Positions 1-7,536 of a DNA stretch of 52,276 nucleotides are shown piece after piece. The notes under the pieces were generated by a model. It saw nothing but the letters and a program-made list of their open reading frames with translations. It was not told the DNA's origin and made no database searches. Every line of letters begins with the position of its first letter. Position 1 is the first letter of the stretch. The stretch comes from Gemmatimonadota bacterium (lineage in GTDB: Bacteria > Gemmatimonadota > Gemmatimonadetes > Palauibacterales > Palauibacteraceae), in the NCBI GenBank assembly GCA_022825725.1, contig JAJDWE010000024.1, forward strand, positions 1 through 52,276, given 5' to 3'. Both the position numbers and the translations under genes were made by a program.

Positions 1-1
1 A

Positions 2-421
2 TTCGTTGCCAGCCAGCATGCCGCACGGCTGATGGTGCCGTGTCGGCGCGGTCTCATCGTGAACGTCTCGCAGTGGGCAGCGCAGAAGTACCACGGTAAC
101 GTGATCTACGGCGTCTCGAAGGCCGCCACCGACAAGCTCACCGCCGACATGGCCGTCGAGCTGCGCGACCATGACGTTGCCGTCGTATCCCTGTACCCGG
201 GCCTCGTGCGAACGGAAGCGGTGCTCGCGGCCGGGGTCTTCGACCTCGGCAACTCCGAGAGCCCCGAGTTCATAGGCCGGGCCGTGGCCGCGCTGGCCGG
301 CGATCAGGACGTTTGCCGGTGGACCGGACAGGTGCTCGTGGCGGCCGCGCTCGCCGAACACTACGGCTTTGCAGACATCGATGGGCGGTCGCCCCGCCCG
401 CTCACGCTGACCGACGTCTGA
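2..421 (+). CDS. SDR-family oxidoreductase, C-terminal part (gene cut by window start)
   Basis: The reading frame is open from the first bases, so the true start lies outside the window. The visible ~139 residues carry the second half of a classical short-chain dehydrogenase: a strand ending in the catalytic Ser region (IVNVSQWAA), then the YGVSK version of the active-site YxxxK motif, then the usual PGLVRTEA stretch. The N-terminal nucleotide-binding Rossmann half is missing, so substrate and cofactor preference cannot be read. SDRs are NAD(P)-dependent cytoplasmic oxidoreductases. Nothing nearby indicates its pathway. Confidence 0.85.
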   Translation, partial: FVASQHAARLMVPCRRGLIVNVSQWAAQKYHGNVIYGVSKAATDKLTADMAVELRDHDVAVVSLYPGLVRTEAVLAAGVFDLGNSESPEFIGRAVAALAGDQDVCRWTGQVLVAAALAEHYGFADIDGRSPRPLTLTDV

Positions 422-523
422 CGCAGGAGCAACGCGGCGCGGCCTCGCGGCTGCTATGGCTCACGGCTGGGTCGATTGAAACCCAACGCAAGGCGATGGT
501 GTACCTATAGGTCAAGGCGGCGC

Positions 524-552
524 TTGACACCGTTTCCTACGCGGCATAACGT
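524..552 (+). promoter_or_regulatory. sigma-70-like promoter of NYN gene 1 leader
   Basis: TTGACA at 524-529 is a perfect -35 box, followed by a 17-base spacer and TAACGT at 547-552, a -10 keeping the first, second and last consensus bases. Transcription would start near 559, just before the conserved AAGACT motif of the leader. The promoter of the second NYN gene has the same geometry: its -10 ends 12 bases before AAGACT, against 11 here. Confidence 0.55.
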
Positions 553-558
553 CCCCGC

Positions 559-651
559 CAACAAGACTTATAAGCGGCCCCTGTGCGCCGGGGCGACCCA
601 TTCTTGGTCGTCTACCTAACGGACGCAGGGGCCAATTTTCATCTACCTACC
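559..651 (+). ncRNA. structured leader RNA of NYN gene 1 (copy 1 of 2)
   Basis: This stretch aligns with 7436-7525, which precedes the paralogous NYN gene. Shared order: CAAGACTYATAA (562-573), outer helix P1 GGCCCCTGTG/CGCAGGGGCC (576-585 with 624-633, one G-U), inner helix P2 (GGGCGACC 591-598 with GGTCGTCT 606-613, two G-U) closed by loop CATTCTT, a CTACC strand (612-616) and a CATCTA-CYACC tail (640-651). Motifs in unpaired strands are kept while helix bases differ and still pair, which argues for a functional RNA. CCTAA (615-619) can also pair with TTAGG (670-674), overlapping the ribosome-binding site, so translational control is possible. It may be a cis-regulatory leader or a separate RNA; only two sequences were compared. 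Confidence 0.6.
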
Positions 652-683
652 CCGTATCCCCCAGCCGGTTTAGGAGGCGCCGC

Positions 684-1319
684 ATGTCTCGTCTTGCGAT
701 CTTGATCGATGGTGAGTTCATGAAGAAGCGGTTAGGGCGAACACTGCGGCGATTCCCAACCATCGCTGATTTCCGGGCGGAACGCCAAGAGATCCTCGAG
801 GCGTATGCCGCTTCGCCGCTTCAACCTGACCCGGATTTGTATCGTATCTTCTACTACACCGCTGAACCGTATACCGGCGAGCAAACCAATCCGCTAGATG
901 GAAGTGTTACACGGTACGGAGATACTCCGTCGTATCGCCGAAATCAATCATTCATCGAAAAGTTGGAACACGAGAATGATGTGGCTGTGCGTCGTGGCGA
1001 ATTGAAGTTCAAGGGGTGGAAGTTGCGACCCAGCATCGCGAACCAGTTGATTAGTCCGCCCACCAGTACCGGGACAGTTGTTGCGTCGGACCTTCAACCC
1101 GATTTCAAGCAGAAGGGCGTTGATATGCGGATTGGCCTTGATATTGCGACGCTCGCCTTGAAACGCCTCGTCACGGATGTTGTAGTGGTGACAGGTGACT
1201 TGGATATGATGCCTGCGCTCAAGCTGGCACGTCGTGAGGGACTACGCGTCTACCTGCATATGATGGGAGCTCGTGGTCGGTCTCAACTTCGTGCACACGC
1301 GGATCAGGTGATCGGATAG
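684..1319 (+). CDS. NYN-domain (LabA/DUF88-like) putative ribonuclease, paralogue 1
   Basis: This 211-residue protein is built almost entirely of a NYN (PIN-like) nuclease fold. LIDGEF places the first acidic residue at Asp9; KGVDMRIGLDIA (about 144-155) gives Asp147 and Asp153; VTGDLD (169-174) gives Asp172 and Asp174. These match the metal-binding acidic cluster of the family, so it should be an active metal-dependent ribonuclease in the cytoplasm. No membrane segment or extra domain is visible. AGGAGG at 672-677 supports the start. The paralogue at 7537-8172 has exactly the same length and shares long identical blocks. Coding bases are clearly more AT-rich than neighbours, suggesting acquisition by transfer. 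It follows a conserved structured leader RNA, so RNA-mediated control or a toxin-like role is possible; the RNA target is unknown. Confidence 0.85.
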   Translation: MSRLAILIDGEFMKKRLGRTLRRFPTIADFRAERQEILEAYAASPLQPDPDLYRIFYYTAEPYTGEQTNPLDGSVTRYGDTPSYRRNQSFIEKLEHENDVAVRRGELKFKGWKLRPSIANQLISPPTSTGTVVASDLQPDFKQKGVDMRIGLDIATLALKRLVTDVVVVTGDLDMMPALKLARREGLRVYLHMMGARGRSQLRAHADQVIG

Positions 1320-1383
1320 CTTTGGCAGGATCGAGGCATCTCGGAGACGAATTCTGTCCGGGTCGCGGGCCTCGCCCCCCTGG

Positions 1384-1818
1384 TCAGATGCGCTGGTGGT
1401 CCGCTCGCCAGTCCTCGACAGCCTCCTTGATGCCCTTCCGGCTCGTCAGCTCCCCCGCGAGGACCCGGCGTACCAATCCGGGCAGTTCCGCGTCCGACGC
1501 GAAGCGCAGAGCGATGAGCTGGTCCGTCGTCAGCTGCTCGATTTCGCCCTTCAGGTCGTCCGGCAGCGTCCTTTCCAGGCGGAGGCGCTCCTCCAGGCGG
1601 ATCACCCGGTCCTGAACGCCCAGTGAGAAGCGCCGCGCAAGAGGAAGGCCTATCGCCGTACAGGCGGCGACCACGAACAGCGCCAGCGTCTCTGCGCTGT
1701 AATCCACGACAACCCGGTATCCGACGCCTACCGTAGCCGCGATGGAGAGAAGGCACGCTGCGATGAACAGCAGCGGAGGGCGCCTGGCGTGGTTCGCGTA
1801 GCTCTGCGGCTCGGCCAT
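1384..1818 (-). CDS. DUF6526 membrane protein
   Basis: The 144-residue protein opens MAEPQSYANH, carries two hydrophobic segments (about residues 15-32 and 42-62), and continues with the charged stretch VQDRVIRLEERLRLERTLP. This order of signature elements is what I recall for the DUF6526 family: a short N-terminal tail, a two-helix membrane hairpin and a long cytoplasmic helical tail. Function is unknown. It is a single gene convergent with the NYN gene and divergent from the amidohydrolase. Confidence 0.8.
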   Translation of the reverse strand: MAEPQSYANHARRPPLLFIAACLLSIAATVGVGYRVVVDYSAETLALFVVAACTAIGLPLARRFSLGVQDRVIRLEERLRLERTLPDDLKGEIEQLTTDQLIALRFASDAELPGLVRRVLAGELTSRKGIKEAVEDWRADHQRI

Positions 1819-1963
1819 TGCAAATTCCGGGGTCTCGGGGGCATGTCACGGGCGGGAGTAATGCGCGGTCGGGTGACGTCGGCGCAAGCCGGGATCCGCT
1901 GGCGATCCGTCGAGCGGCCGGGCTATGGTGTCCATCGGCGCCGCCCGCCACCCGGAGGACCCC

Positions 1964-3424
1964 ATGGCCGCCTCGAGAGACTCCGCCGCCCACCCCGTCC
2001 ACACCGCGGCCGCCGTGCTCCTCGCGCTGCTCGCCTCGGCCGGCCCGGTGGAGGCCGCCATGGCCACCCAGGAGATCCTCATCCGCGGGGGCACCGTCGT
2101 CACCTCGGAGCGGCGGTTCGACGCGGACGTGCGGGTGCGGGACGGGACCATCGTCGAGATCGGGACCGGATTGGCCGCGGGGGCCGGCGCCCGCACGATT
2201 GATGCCACCGGGCTGCTCGTCATGCCGGGCGGCGTGGATCCGCACGTCCACCTGGGGGGACGCACCCGCGACGACTACTTCACCGGGTCGCAGGCGGCGC
2301 TCGCGGGAGGCATCACCACCATCTCGAACTTCGCCTTTCCCGCCGGAGAGCAGAACCTCGCCGAGGCGATCGAGCGCGAGGCGGCGCTCATCGGTGAGCA
2401 CGCGATCGCGGACGTCATCCTGCACGCGGGCATCACCCCCCGAACCGAGCAGGCCGAGATGACCACCCTCGGCGCCGAAACCGGCCAGACCAGCGCCAAG
2501 ATCTTCATGGTGTGGACCACGTTCGACGCCGCAGTGCCCAACCACCTGGCGACCATGGCCGAGGCGGGGCGCGCCGGCATCCTGACGATGGTGCACTGCG
2601 AGGACTGGCCCATCCTGGCCCACGCCATCGCCGAGCTGACGGCCGCCGAGCGCACCTCGCTCGAGTACTTTCCGGACAGCCGGCCCGTGCTCGCCGAAGT
2701 CGTCGCCTGCCAGCGCGCGGTCGCCATGGCCGAGGCCACCGGGGCGCCCATCTACGCGGTTCACGTCTCCTCCGAGGGCGCGCTGCGGGTGCTGCGGGAG
2801 GCCCGGGACCGGGGGCTCGACGTCTTCGTCGAAACCCGCCCCATCTACCTCCACTTCACCCGCGAGCGCTTCGAGGGCCCGGACCGCGGGCTCTACGTGG
2901 GACAGCCGCCGCTTCGCGAGCAGGGCGATCAGGACGCCCTGTGGGCGGGCATCGCCAGCGGATCCGTGCACGTCCTCGCCACGGACCACGTCGCGTATCG
3001 CCGCGAAGAGAAGATGGACCCGTCGCAGACCATCTCCAGTCATCGGGCCGGCCTGAGCAACCTCCAGGTGGTGCGGCCGATGCTCTATTCCGAGGGCGTC
3101 GTCCGGGGACGCATCTCCGAGGAGCGCTTCGTGGCGGTGACCTCGACCAACGCCGCCAGGCTCTTCGGCCTCTATCCGTGCAAGGGCACGATCGCCGTGG
3201 GCTCGGACGCCGACATCGTCCTCTGGGACCCGGACGAGACGCGCACGATCCGCGACGAGGACATGTTCTCCGGCGCCGGCTTCTCGGTCTACTCCGGGTG
3301 GGAAGTCACAGGCTGGCCCGTGATGACGCTCCGCCGCGGCGAAGTGGTGTACGAGAACGGCGAGATCCTGGCGGGCCCGGGCACCGGTGAACTGCTCCGC
3401 CGCGGAAGGTGGCAGACCCCGTAG
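1964..3424 (+). CDS. dihydropyrimidinase/hydantoinase-like cyclic amidohydrolase
   Basis: This is an amidohydrolase of the D-hydantoinase/dihydropyrimidinase type, which hydrolyses cyclic amide rings such as dihydrouracil or hydantoins using two metal ions. GVDPHVHLGG carries the HxH metal site, SAKIF the lysine that is normally carboxylated, followed by MVHCED, YAVHVSS and LATDHVAY for the other ligands. The core begins at ATQEILIRGGTVV. Three starts are possible: 1925, 1964 and 2060. GGAGGA just upstream favours 1964 and adds an Ala-rich hydrophobic N-terminus resembling a signal peptide; 2060 also has GGAGG 7 bases upstream and gives a typical cytoplasmic length of ~454. No pyrimidine-catabolism partner lies adjacent, so the substrate is open. 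Confidence 0.88.
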   Translation: MAASRDSAAHPVHTAAAVLLALLASAGPVEAAMATQEILIRGGTVVTSERRFDADVRVRDGTIVEIGTGLAAGAGARTIDATGLLVMPGGVDPHVHLGGRTRDDYFTGSQAALAGGITTISNFAFPAGEQNLAEAIEREAALIGEHAIADVILHAGITPRTEQAEMTTLGAETGQTSAKIFMVWTTFDAAVPNHLATMAEAGRAGILTMVHCEDWPILAHAIAELTAAERTSLEYFPDSRPVLAEVVACQRAVAMAEATGAPIYAVHVSSEGALRVLREARDRGLDVFVETRPIYLHFTRERFEGPDRGLYVGQPPLREQGDQDALWAGIASGSVHVLATDHVAYRREEKMDPSQTISSHRAGLSNLQVVRPMLYSEGVVRGRISEERFVAVTSTNAARLFGLYPCKGTIAVGSDADIVLWDPDETRTIRDEDMFSGAGFSVYSGWEVTGWPVMTLRRGEVVYENGEILAGPGTGELLRRGRWQTP

Positions 3425-3439
3425 CTCCCGACCCGACCT

Positions 3440-3613
3440 TCAATCAGCCGCGTCGACCAGCGTTCTCACCTCACGCTCCGGCTGAGCGAGCAGAGTTCGC
3501 CCGCCACCCAAGCGGTCCGAGAGGGCGACTTCGAGTTCACCGCGCGTGAGGATTTGATCGCCGGAGGCGTCCGCTGATCTGGGCGAGGAACCCGATCCGC
3601 AAGGAGATGTCAT
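3440..3613 (-). CDS. possible 57-aa ORF, unrecognised
   Basis: A minus-strand ATG ORF fills the gap between the amidohydrolase and the DUF6941 gene. Its C-terminal part (LTRGELEVALSDRLGGG, later EREVRTLVDAAD) has a balanced charged/aliphatic composition that looks coding, but I recognise no family. It may be a real small protein, a fragment of a decayed gene, or chance in GC-rich DNA. Confidence 0.25.
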   Translation of the reverse strand: MTSPCGSGSSPRSADASGDQILTRGELEVALSDRLGGGRTLLAQPEREVRTLVDAAD

Positions 3614-3678
3614 CACGCCGATGCCCCGTTACGTTGGGAGCCGCCACCGATCACCGTAAACAACAGGAAGAGATCACC

Positions 3679-4074
3679 ATGAAGGTTCCTCTGGCTGTTC
3701 TGGCTGACAGCGCCAACGTCAGCCAGGAAGGCAAACTCAACATCATGGGCATCTTCACCCAGATCAATGCCCAGAGCCTTCCCCTGCGTTACCCTCACAT
3801 GACGTTGGTCTTCACCTTGGAGGCGCAGGTACCCGAAGGGGGGCGGCAACACCAGGCGGTCATCAATTGCATGGACGAGGACGGTGGCAAGCTGTTCGAG
3901 GCCAATGCCACGATCGATGTCGACATCAAGGATCCCGGCAAGCCTGCCACGATCAACCAGATCATCAACTTCCAGATGATGGAGTTTCGTCGGGAGGGCG
4001 ACTACTCGTTCAACATCCTGGTGAACAATGAGCTCAAGCGGTCTGTTATCCTGACGGTCAAGCTGGTAGGCTAA
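3679..4074 (+). CDS. DUF6941 family protein
   Basis: A 131-residue soluble protein starting MKVPLAVLADSANVS; AGGAAGAG before 3679 supports this ATG over the longer frame from 3607. The pattern resembles DUF6941, a beta-rich family of unknown function: AVLADSANVSQEGKLNI near the N-terminus, a conserved aromatic HMTLVF, and a closing strand SFNILVNNELKRSVIL. No signal peptide or membrane segment is visible. Six bases separate its stop from the next gene, so it is probably cotranscribed with the HicA/HicB-like pair. A link to that toxin-antitoxin unit is only suggested by spacing. Confidence 0.75.
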   Translation: MKVPLAVLADSANVSQEGKLNIMGIFTQINAQSLPLRYPHMTLVFTLEAQVPEGGRQHQAVINCMDEDGGKLFEANATIDVDIKDPGKPATINQIINFQMMEFRREGDYSFNILVNNELKRSVILTVKLVG

Positions 4075-4080
4075 CATCCG

Positions 4081-4335
4081 TTGCCTCGAAACCTGAAACT
4101 ACTGGAGCGACTACGTAACAAGACGGAGGCGCGCCGGGACACGATCATCCGTCTGCTGTTGTCGTTCGGATTTGAGAGACGGGAGGGAGGCAACCACACG
4201 GTATTCACCTATCAGGAAATCATGATCCCTATTCCGCACGAGAGGCAATTGGGGCCTCGTTACGTGAAGACCGTGGTCAAGAGGCTTGATCAGATCATGA
4301 GCAGCGAAAAGGGGAGACGAGATGCTGGCAACTGA
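4081..4335 (+). CDS. hicA: HicA-like mRNA interferase toxin
   Basis: An 84-residue basic protein with a TTG start. The centre reads GFERREGGNHTVF followed by IMIPIPHERQLGPRYVKTVVK, the HicA layout: a dsRBD-like fold with a catalytic His in a GG-S/N-H motif, then a second strand with Pro-His before the last helix. HicA toxins cleave mRNA on ribosomes and are neutralised by HicB. The next gene, HicB-like, begins 14 bases inside this one, the usual toxin-first overlap. It is slightly longer than minimal HicA proteins because of an N-terminal basic helix. Confidence 0.75.
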   Translation: MPRNLKLLERLRNKTEARRDTIIRLLLSFGFERREGGNHTVFTYQEIMIPIPHERQLGPRYVKTVVKRLDQIMSSEKGRRDAGN

Positions 4336-4702
4336 TCCTCGACATGGATACCACATCACGGTGGAGGAGGGACGGTTCTCCGATGGGACCGCGTATTACA
4401 CGGCCGTCGCACCGGAGCTGCCCGACTGCCTCTTCCAAGCCGACACGCCGACGAAGGCCAAAGAGGGTCTTTACGATGTCATCTCTCATTTGGTCCAGCT
4501 GACCCTGGAACAAGGGAAGGCGCCCCCGAGACCCGTGCTCGCGCGGTGCACGAGTGTCGCATTTCAGCAGACCAACGTTACCACAGGGTTCTCAGGCTCA
4601 CCGAGTGTCGCCGACCAACCTTCAGCAATCTCCATCCCGCACTCCACGGCTCCGCAGACGACGGTTCTTAGGCAAGAGGGCGAAGAGTTGCTCGCGGTTT
4701 GA
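4322..4702 (+). CDS. hicB: HicB-like antitoxin
   Basis: The first ~65 residues form a degraded RNase-H-like HicB fold: YHITVEEGRFSDGTAYYTA, then APELPDCLFQADT, then a helix KAKEGLYDVISHLVQLTL. This module binds and blocks HicA. The C-terminal ~55 residues are Ser/Thr/Pro-rich and show no obvious helix-turn-helix or ribbon-helix-helix DNA-binding domain, so autoregulation may differ from the classical case, or the tail may be degenerate. It overlaps hicA by 14 bases, giving translational coupling. Confidence 0.75.
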   Translation: MLATDPRHGYHITVEEGRFSDGTAYYTAVAPELPDCLFQADTPTKAKEGLYDVISHLVQLTLEQGKAPPRPVLARCTSVAFQQTNVTTGFSGSPSVADQPSAISIPHSTAPQTTVLRQEGEELLAV

Positions 4703-4825
4703 CGCCAGCGGGTAGTACCGTTCGGCAATCTCGACTCAGCCGGTCGGCATACGGCCATTCAAGTGTACGCCTCAGGTCGTCCTCTACTGCAATAGGCCTT
4801 CGGGTGCAGCAAGACGCTGGGGTAA

Positions 4826-4858
4826 GGGCCCCGAGGGCGTTCTTCGTCCTCGGGGCTC
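4826..4858 (+). other. strong 14-bp hairpin upstream of SLC13 gene
   Basis: Bases 4826-4839 pair with 4845-4858 (two G-U pairs) around a TTCTT loop. The hairpin lies 120 bases after the hicB stop and 47 before the permease start. No T-run follows, so it would be an imperfect intrinsic terminator. The bases just before it, GCAGCAAGAC (4806-4815), are identical to the 5' end of the leader of the second NYN gene, but the other leader motifs are missing. Confidence 0.4.
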
Positions 4859-4904
4859 TTGGGTTCCGGGAACCGCTCAATCCGAACGGGAGGCGGAGGA
4901 CGGG

Positions 4905-7256
4905 GTGAATTTCGAGGTTTTCGTCGTCGGGGGGATTCTCGCGGTCGCGGTCGTCCTGTTCGTCACCGAGCGGATCCGGGTGGATCTGGTCGCGTTGATG
5001 GTGATGCTGGGACTCGTGGTGACCGGCATCCTCGAGGGCGAGCAGGCGGTCATGGGCTTCGCCAACGAGGCGGTCATCACCATTGCCTCGGTCCTGGTTC
5101 TGAGCGGAGCGCTCACGCGGACCGGGGTGGCTCATTTCATTGGCCAGCGCGTTCTGGCTGCATCGGGCGATGGCGTCGGCCGCCTCGTCGCGGTGATGAT
5201 GGCCACGGTGGGCCTCCTGTCGGGAATCATGAACGACATCGGGATCACGGCCCTCATGCTGCCGGTCGTGCTGGATATGGCCCGCCGCACGGGGACGCCG
5301 CCGTCCAAGCTGCTCATGCCCCTGGCCTTCGGATCCCTGCTCGGCGGGATGACGACCCTGATCGGAACCGCGCCGAACATCCTCGTGAACGGGGCGCTGC
5401 AGGACGCCGGGTTCGAGCCGTTCGGGATGTTCTCGTTCACGCCCGTCGGGCTGACCGCGCTCGCGGTCGGAATCGTCTACATGACTTTCCTGGGCCGGCG
5501 GCTGTTTCCGGACCGGGATCCGAAGAAGGAATCGACTCCCGCGGATCTGGGGGGACTCTACGACCTGCGTGGCCTGATCGGCATGCTGAGAGCCCCGGAC
5601 AATTCGACCCTGGCAGGCAAGACGCTTCAGCAAAGCCGGTTGGGCCAGGCCCTGGGCCTCAACGTGGTCGCCGTGCAACGGAGCGGGGAGATGATCCTCG
5701 CTCCCGGGACCGACTTCGTTCTGAGCGGGGGAGATGAGCTGGTTGTCGAAGGCACCCTCGAGCGGTTCGAAGCCCTGCGCGCATGGAAGCACCTGGAGAT
5801 CGAGTCGAGGGATCGAACGCTGGAGCGGATCGCCGATGCCTCGATCGAGGTGGCGGAACTGGAGTTGGCGGAAGATTCCCCGCTGATGGGGCAGACCGTT
5901 CGCGAGGCGAATCTGCGACGGACCCGAGGCCTGCACGTGCTCGCGATTCTGCGGGGCGATCGGGCTCATCGCACGGGATTGCGGCTGATGACGCTCGCTC
6001 CGGGGGACCGCCTGCTGGTTGCGACGAAGAGCGGGCGCCTCGCCGCACTGGGGCAGACCATTGGAGCCGTCCATTCCGTGCCGGCGGGAGAACTGCTTCC
6101 CCGCTACCGGCTGGAGCGCCGGATTCAGAGCGTCAGAATCTCGGAAGAATCACTGCTCGCCGGCCAGCTGCTCGCGGAAACCCGGTTGGCCGACGCATTC
6201 GGCTTGACGGTGGTGGGGATCCTGCGGGCCGATGAAGAGCTGCTCATGCCGGATCCGGACACGAAACTCGAGGGTGGGGACGTCCTCCTGCTCCGGGGAC
6301 GGTTCGAGGATCTCGAGATTCTGGGGGGGCTCCAGGGATTGACGGTGGGAGACAACCGTCCCCTGGACTTCAGCCGGTTGGAGTCCGACACCGTCGGCCT
6401 GGCGGAGGCTTCGCTTTCTCCGCGCACGACGTTCGCGGGAAAGACGATCGAGGAACTCAAGTTCCGCAAGAACTACGGGGTTTCCATCCTTGCGATATGG
6501 CGGAATGGAAAGATCTACCGGAGCGGGCTCCCGCGAATGGAACTGCTCCCGGGCGATGCATTCCTGCTCTACGGCGACAGGAACAAGCTCGCGCTCCTCG
6601 TGGAACACCCGGACTTCCTCGTCATGACCGAAGGGGCGGCGGAGGTGGTGCGAAGCGGGAAGGCTCCGGTCAGCGCCGTCATCATGGCGGGCGTCCTGGC
6701 TTCGGTGGTCTCGGGCCTGCTGCCGATCTTCATCGCGGCGCCGATCGGAGCGGTCGCGATGGTGCTGACGGGGTGTCTCAACATCGAAGAGGCCTATCGG
6801 TGCATCGAGTTGAAGGCGGTGGTCCTGATCGCGGGGATGCTGAGCCTGGGACTGGCGATGCAGGAATCCGGAACGGCCGCGCTGGTGGCCGAGGCGGTGT
6901 TGGGATCTCTCGCGGACTTCGGTCCTCTGGCGGTGGTGGCGGGACTCTTCCTGATCACCGCGCTGTCCGCTCAGATGATGCCGACGGCGGCGGTGGCGGT
7001 CCTCATGTCGCCGATTGCACTCAGCACGGCCACGAGTGAGGGACTCTCGCCCCAGGCGCTGATGATGACGGTGGCGGTGGCGAGTTCCTGCGCCTTCATG
7101 AGTCCGGTGGGACACCCGGTGAATCTGCTGGTGATGGGTTTCGGCGGATACCGATTCGTCGATTTCATCAAGGCGGGATTCCCGCTCCTGGTCCTGGTCA
7201 TGGCCGTGGTCCTGACCGTCCTCCCCCTCGTATGGCCGCTCGTGCCCGCGGGCTGA
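4905..7256 (+). CDS. SLC13/DASS-type transporter with central TrkA-C domains
   Basis: A 783-residue inner-membrane permease with a GTG start preceded by GGAGGCGGAGGA. Residues ~1-200 are hydrophobic helices with the SNDIG-like motif GIMNDIGITALMLPVV and a later TLIGTAPN, both typical of divalent anion:Na+ symporters (sulfate, dicarboxylates). The middle (~210-580) holds several TrkA-C/RCK-C modules such as LEIESRDRTLERI and DRLLVATKSGRL, and the last ~200 residues form the second membrane half (MPTAAVAVLMSPIAL). This split architecture is known for the SLC13-TrkA-C subfamily. The RCK-C modules presumably sense a ligand. It stands alone; sulfate or a dicarboxylate is the best guess for substrate. 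Confidence 0.9.
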   Translation: MNFEVFVVGGILAVAVVLFVTERIRVDLVALMVMLGLVVTGILEGEQAVMGFANEAVITIASVLVLSGALTRTGVAHFIGQRVLAASGDGVGRLVAVMMATVGLLSGIMNDIGITALMLPVVLDMARRTGTPPSKLLMPLAFGSLLGGMTTLIGTAPNILVNGALQDAGFEPFGMFSFTPVGLTALAVGIVYMTFLGRRLFPDRDPKKESTPADLGGLYDLRGLIGMLRAPDNSTLAGKTLQQSRLGQALGLNVVAVQRSGEMILAPGTDFVLSGGDELVVEGTLERFEALRAWKHLEIESRDRTLERIADASIEVAELELAEDSPLMGQTVREANLRRTRGLHVLAILRGDRAHRTGLRLMTLAPGDRLLVATKSGRLAALGQTIGAVHSVPAGELLPRYRLERRIQSVRISEESLLAGQLLAETRLADAFGLTVVGILRADEELLMPDPDTKLEGGDVLLLRGRFEDLEILGGLQGLTVGDNRPLDFSRLESDTVGLAEASLSPRTTFAGKTIEELKFRKNYGVSILAIWRNGKIYRSGLPRMELLPGDAFLLYGDRNKLALLVEHPDFLVMTEGAAEVVRSGKAPVSAVIMAGVLASVVSGLLPIFIAAPIGAVAMVLTGCLNIEEAYRCIELKAVVLIAGMLSLGLAMQESGTAALVAEAVLGSLADFGPLAVVAGLFLITALSAQMMPTAAVAVLMSPIALSTATSEGLSPQALMMTVAVASSCAFMSPVGHPVNLLVMGFGGYRFVDFIKAGFPLLVLVMAVVLTVLPLVWPLVPAG

Positions 7257-7400
7257 AGCCGCGCAGTCTCTGAACGTCCTGATACGGTGAAGACCGCCAC
7301 CTGAAGCGTTGACCTCGGCGAGGCCGGGGGTCAGGCGATCTCCGCATTTGTGCACCCGGCAGAGGCGCGATGTGGTGGTTCGTCTTCCGGGAACCGAGAG

Positions 7401-7429
7401 TTGTATCACATCCCTGCGCCGCGTTATCT
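7401..7429 (+). promoter_or_regulatory. sigma-70-like promoter of NYN gene 2 leader
   Basis: TTGTAT (7401-7406), a 17-base spacer and TTATCT (7424-7429) form a good promoter. Transcription would begin near 7436, five bases before the conserved AAGACT element. The spacing relative to the RNA motif agrees with the promoter of the first NYN gene to within one base. Confidence 0.6.
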
Positions 7430-7435
7430 TGCTTC

Positions 7436-7525
7436 GCAGCAAGACTCATAACGGCCCCCGGATGGGTTGGGCGTCCATCGCCCGGCTACCCCAAACATCT
7501 CGGGGGCCACTTGCATCTAGCCACC
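7436..7525 (+). ncRNA. structured leader RNA of NYN gene 2 (copy 2 of 2)
   Basis: This copy has CAAGACTCATAA (7440-7451), outer helix GGCCCCCG/CGGGGGCC (7453-7460 with 7501-7508) extended by GATG/CATC (7461-7464 with 7496-7499) after a one-base bulge, an inner hairpin GGGCG/CGCCC (7469-7473 with 7479-7483) with loop TCCAT, the CTACC strand (7486-7490), and the CATCTA-CYACC tail (7514-7525). The inner helix differs in sequence and in loop from copy 1 but occupies the same position. CCCC (7489-7492) may pair with GGGG (7533-7536) between the Shine-Dalgarno site and the start codon. The leader ends directly against AAGGAG (7526-7531), so it must form part of the mRNA unless processed. Confidence 0.6.
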
Positions 7526-7536
7526 AAGGAGAGGGG

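Noticed and set aside
559-651. Type III (ToxIN-like) toxin-antitoxin reading of the NYN leader
   Set aside because: The classical RNA antitoxin is a tandem array of ~35-nt repeats followed by a terminator, with an Abi-like toxin fold. Here there is a single structured unit without repeats and a PIN-like protein, so the name is not applied, though an RNA antitoxin is not excluded.
1304-3043. Long minus-strand frame over the amidohydrolase
   Set aside because: Shadow of the hydantoinase gene on the other strand; composition is low-complexity and no domain is seen.
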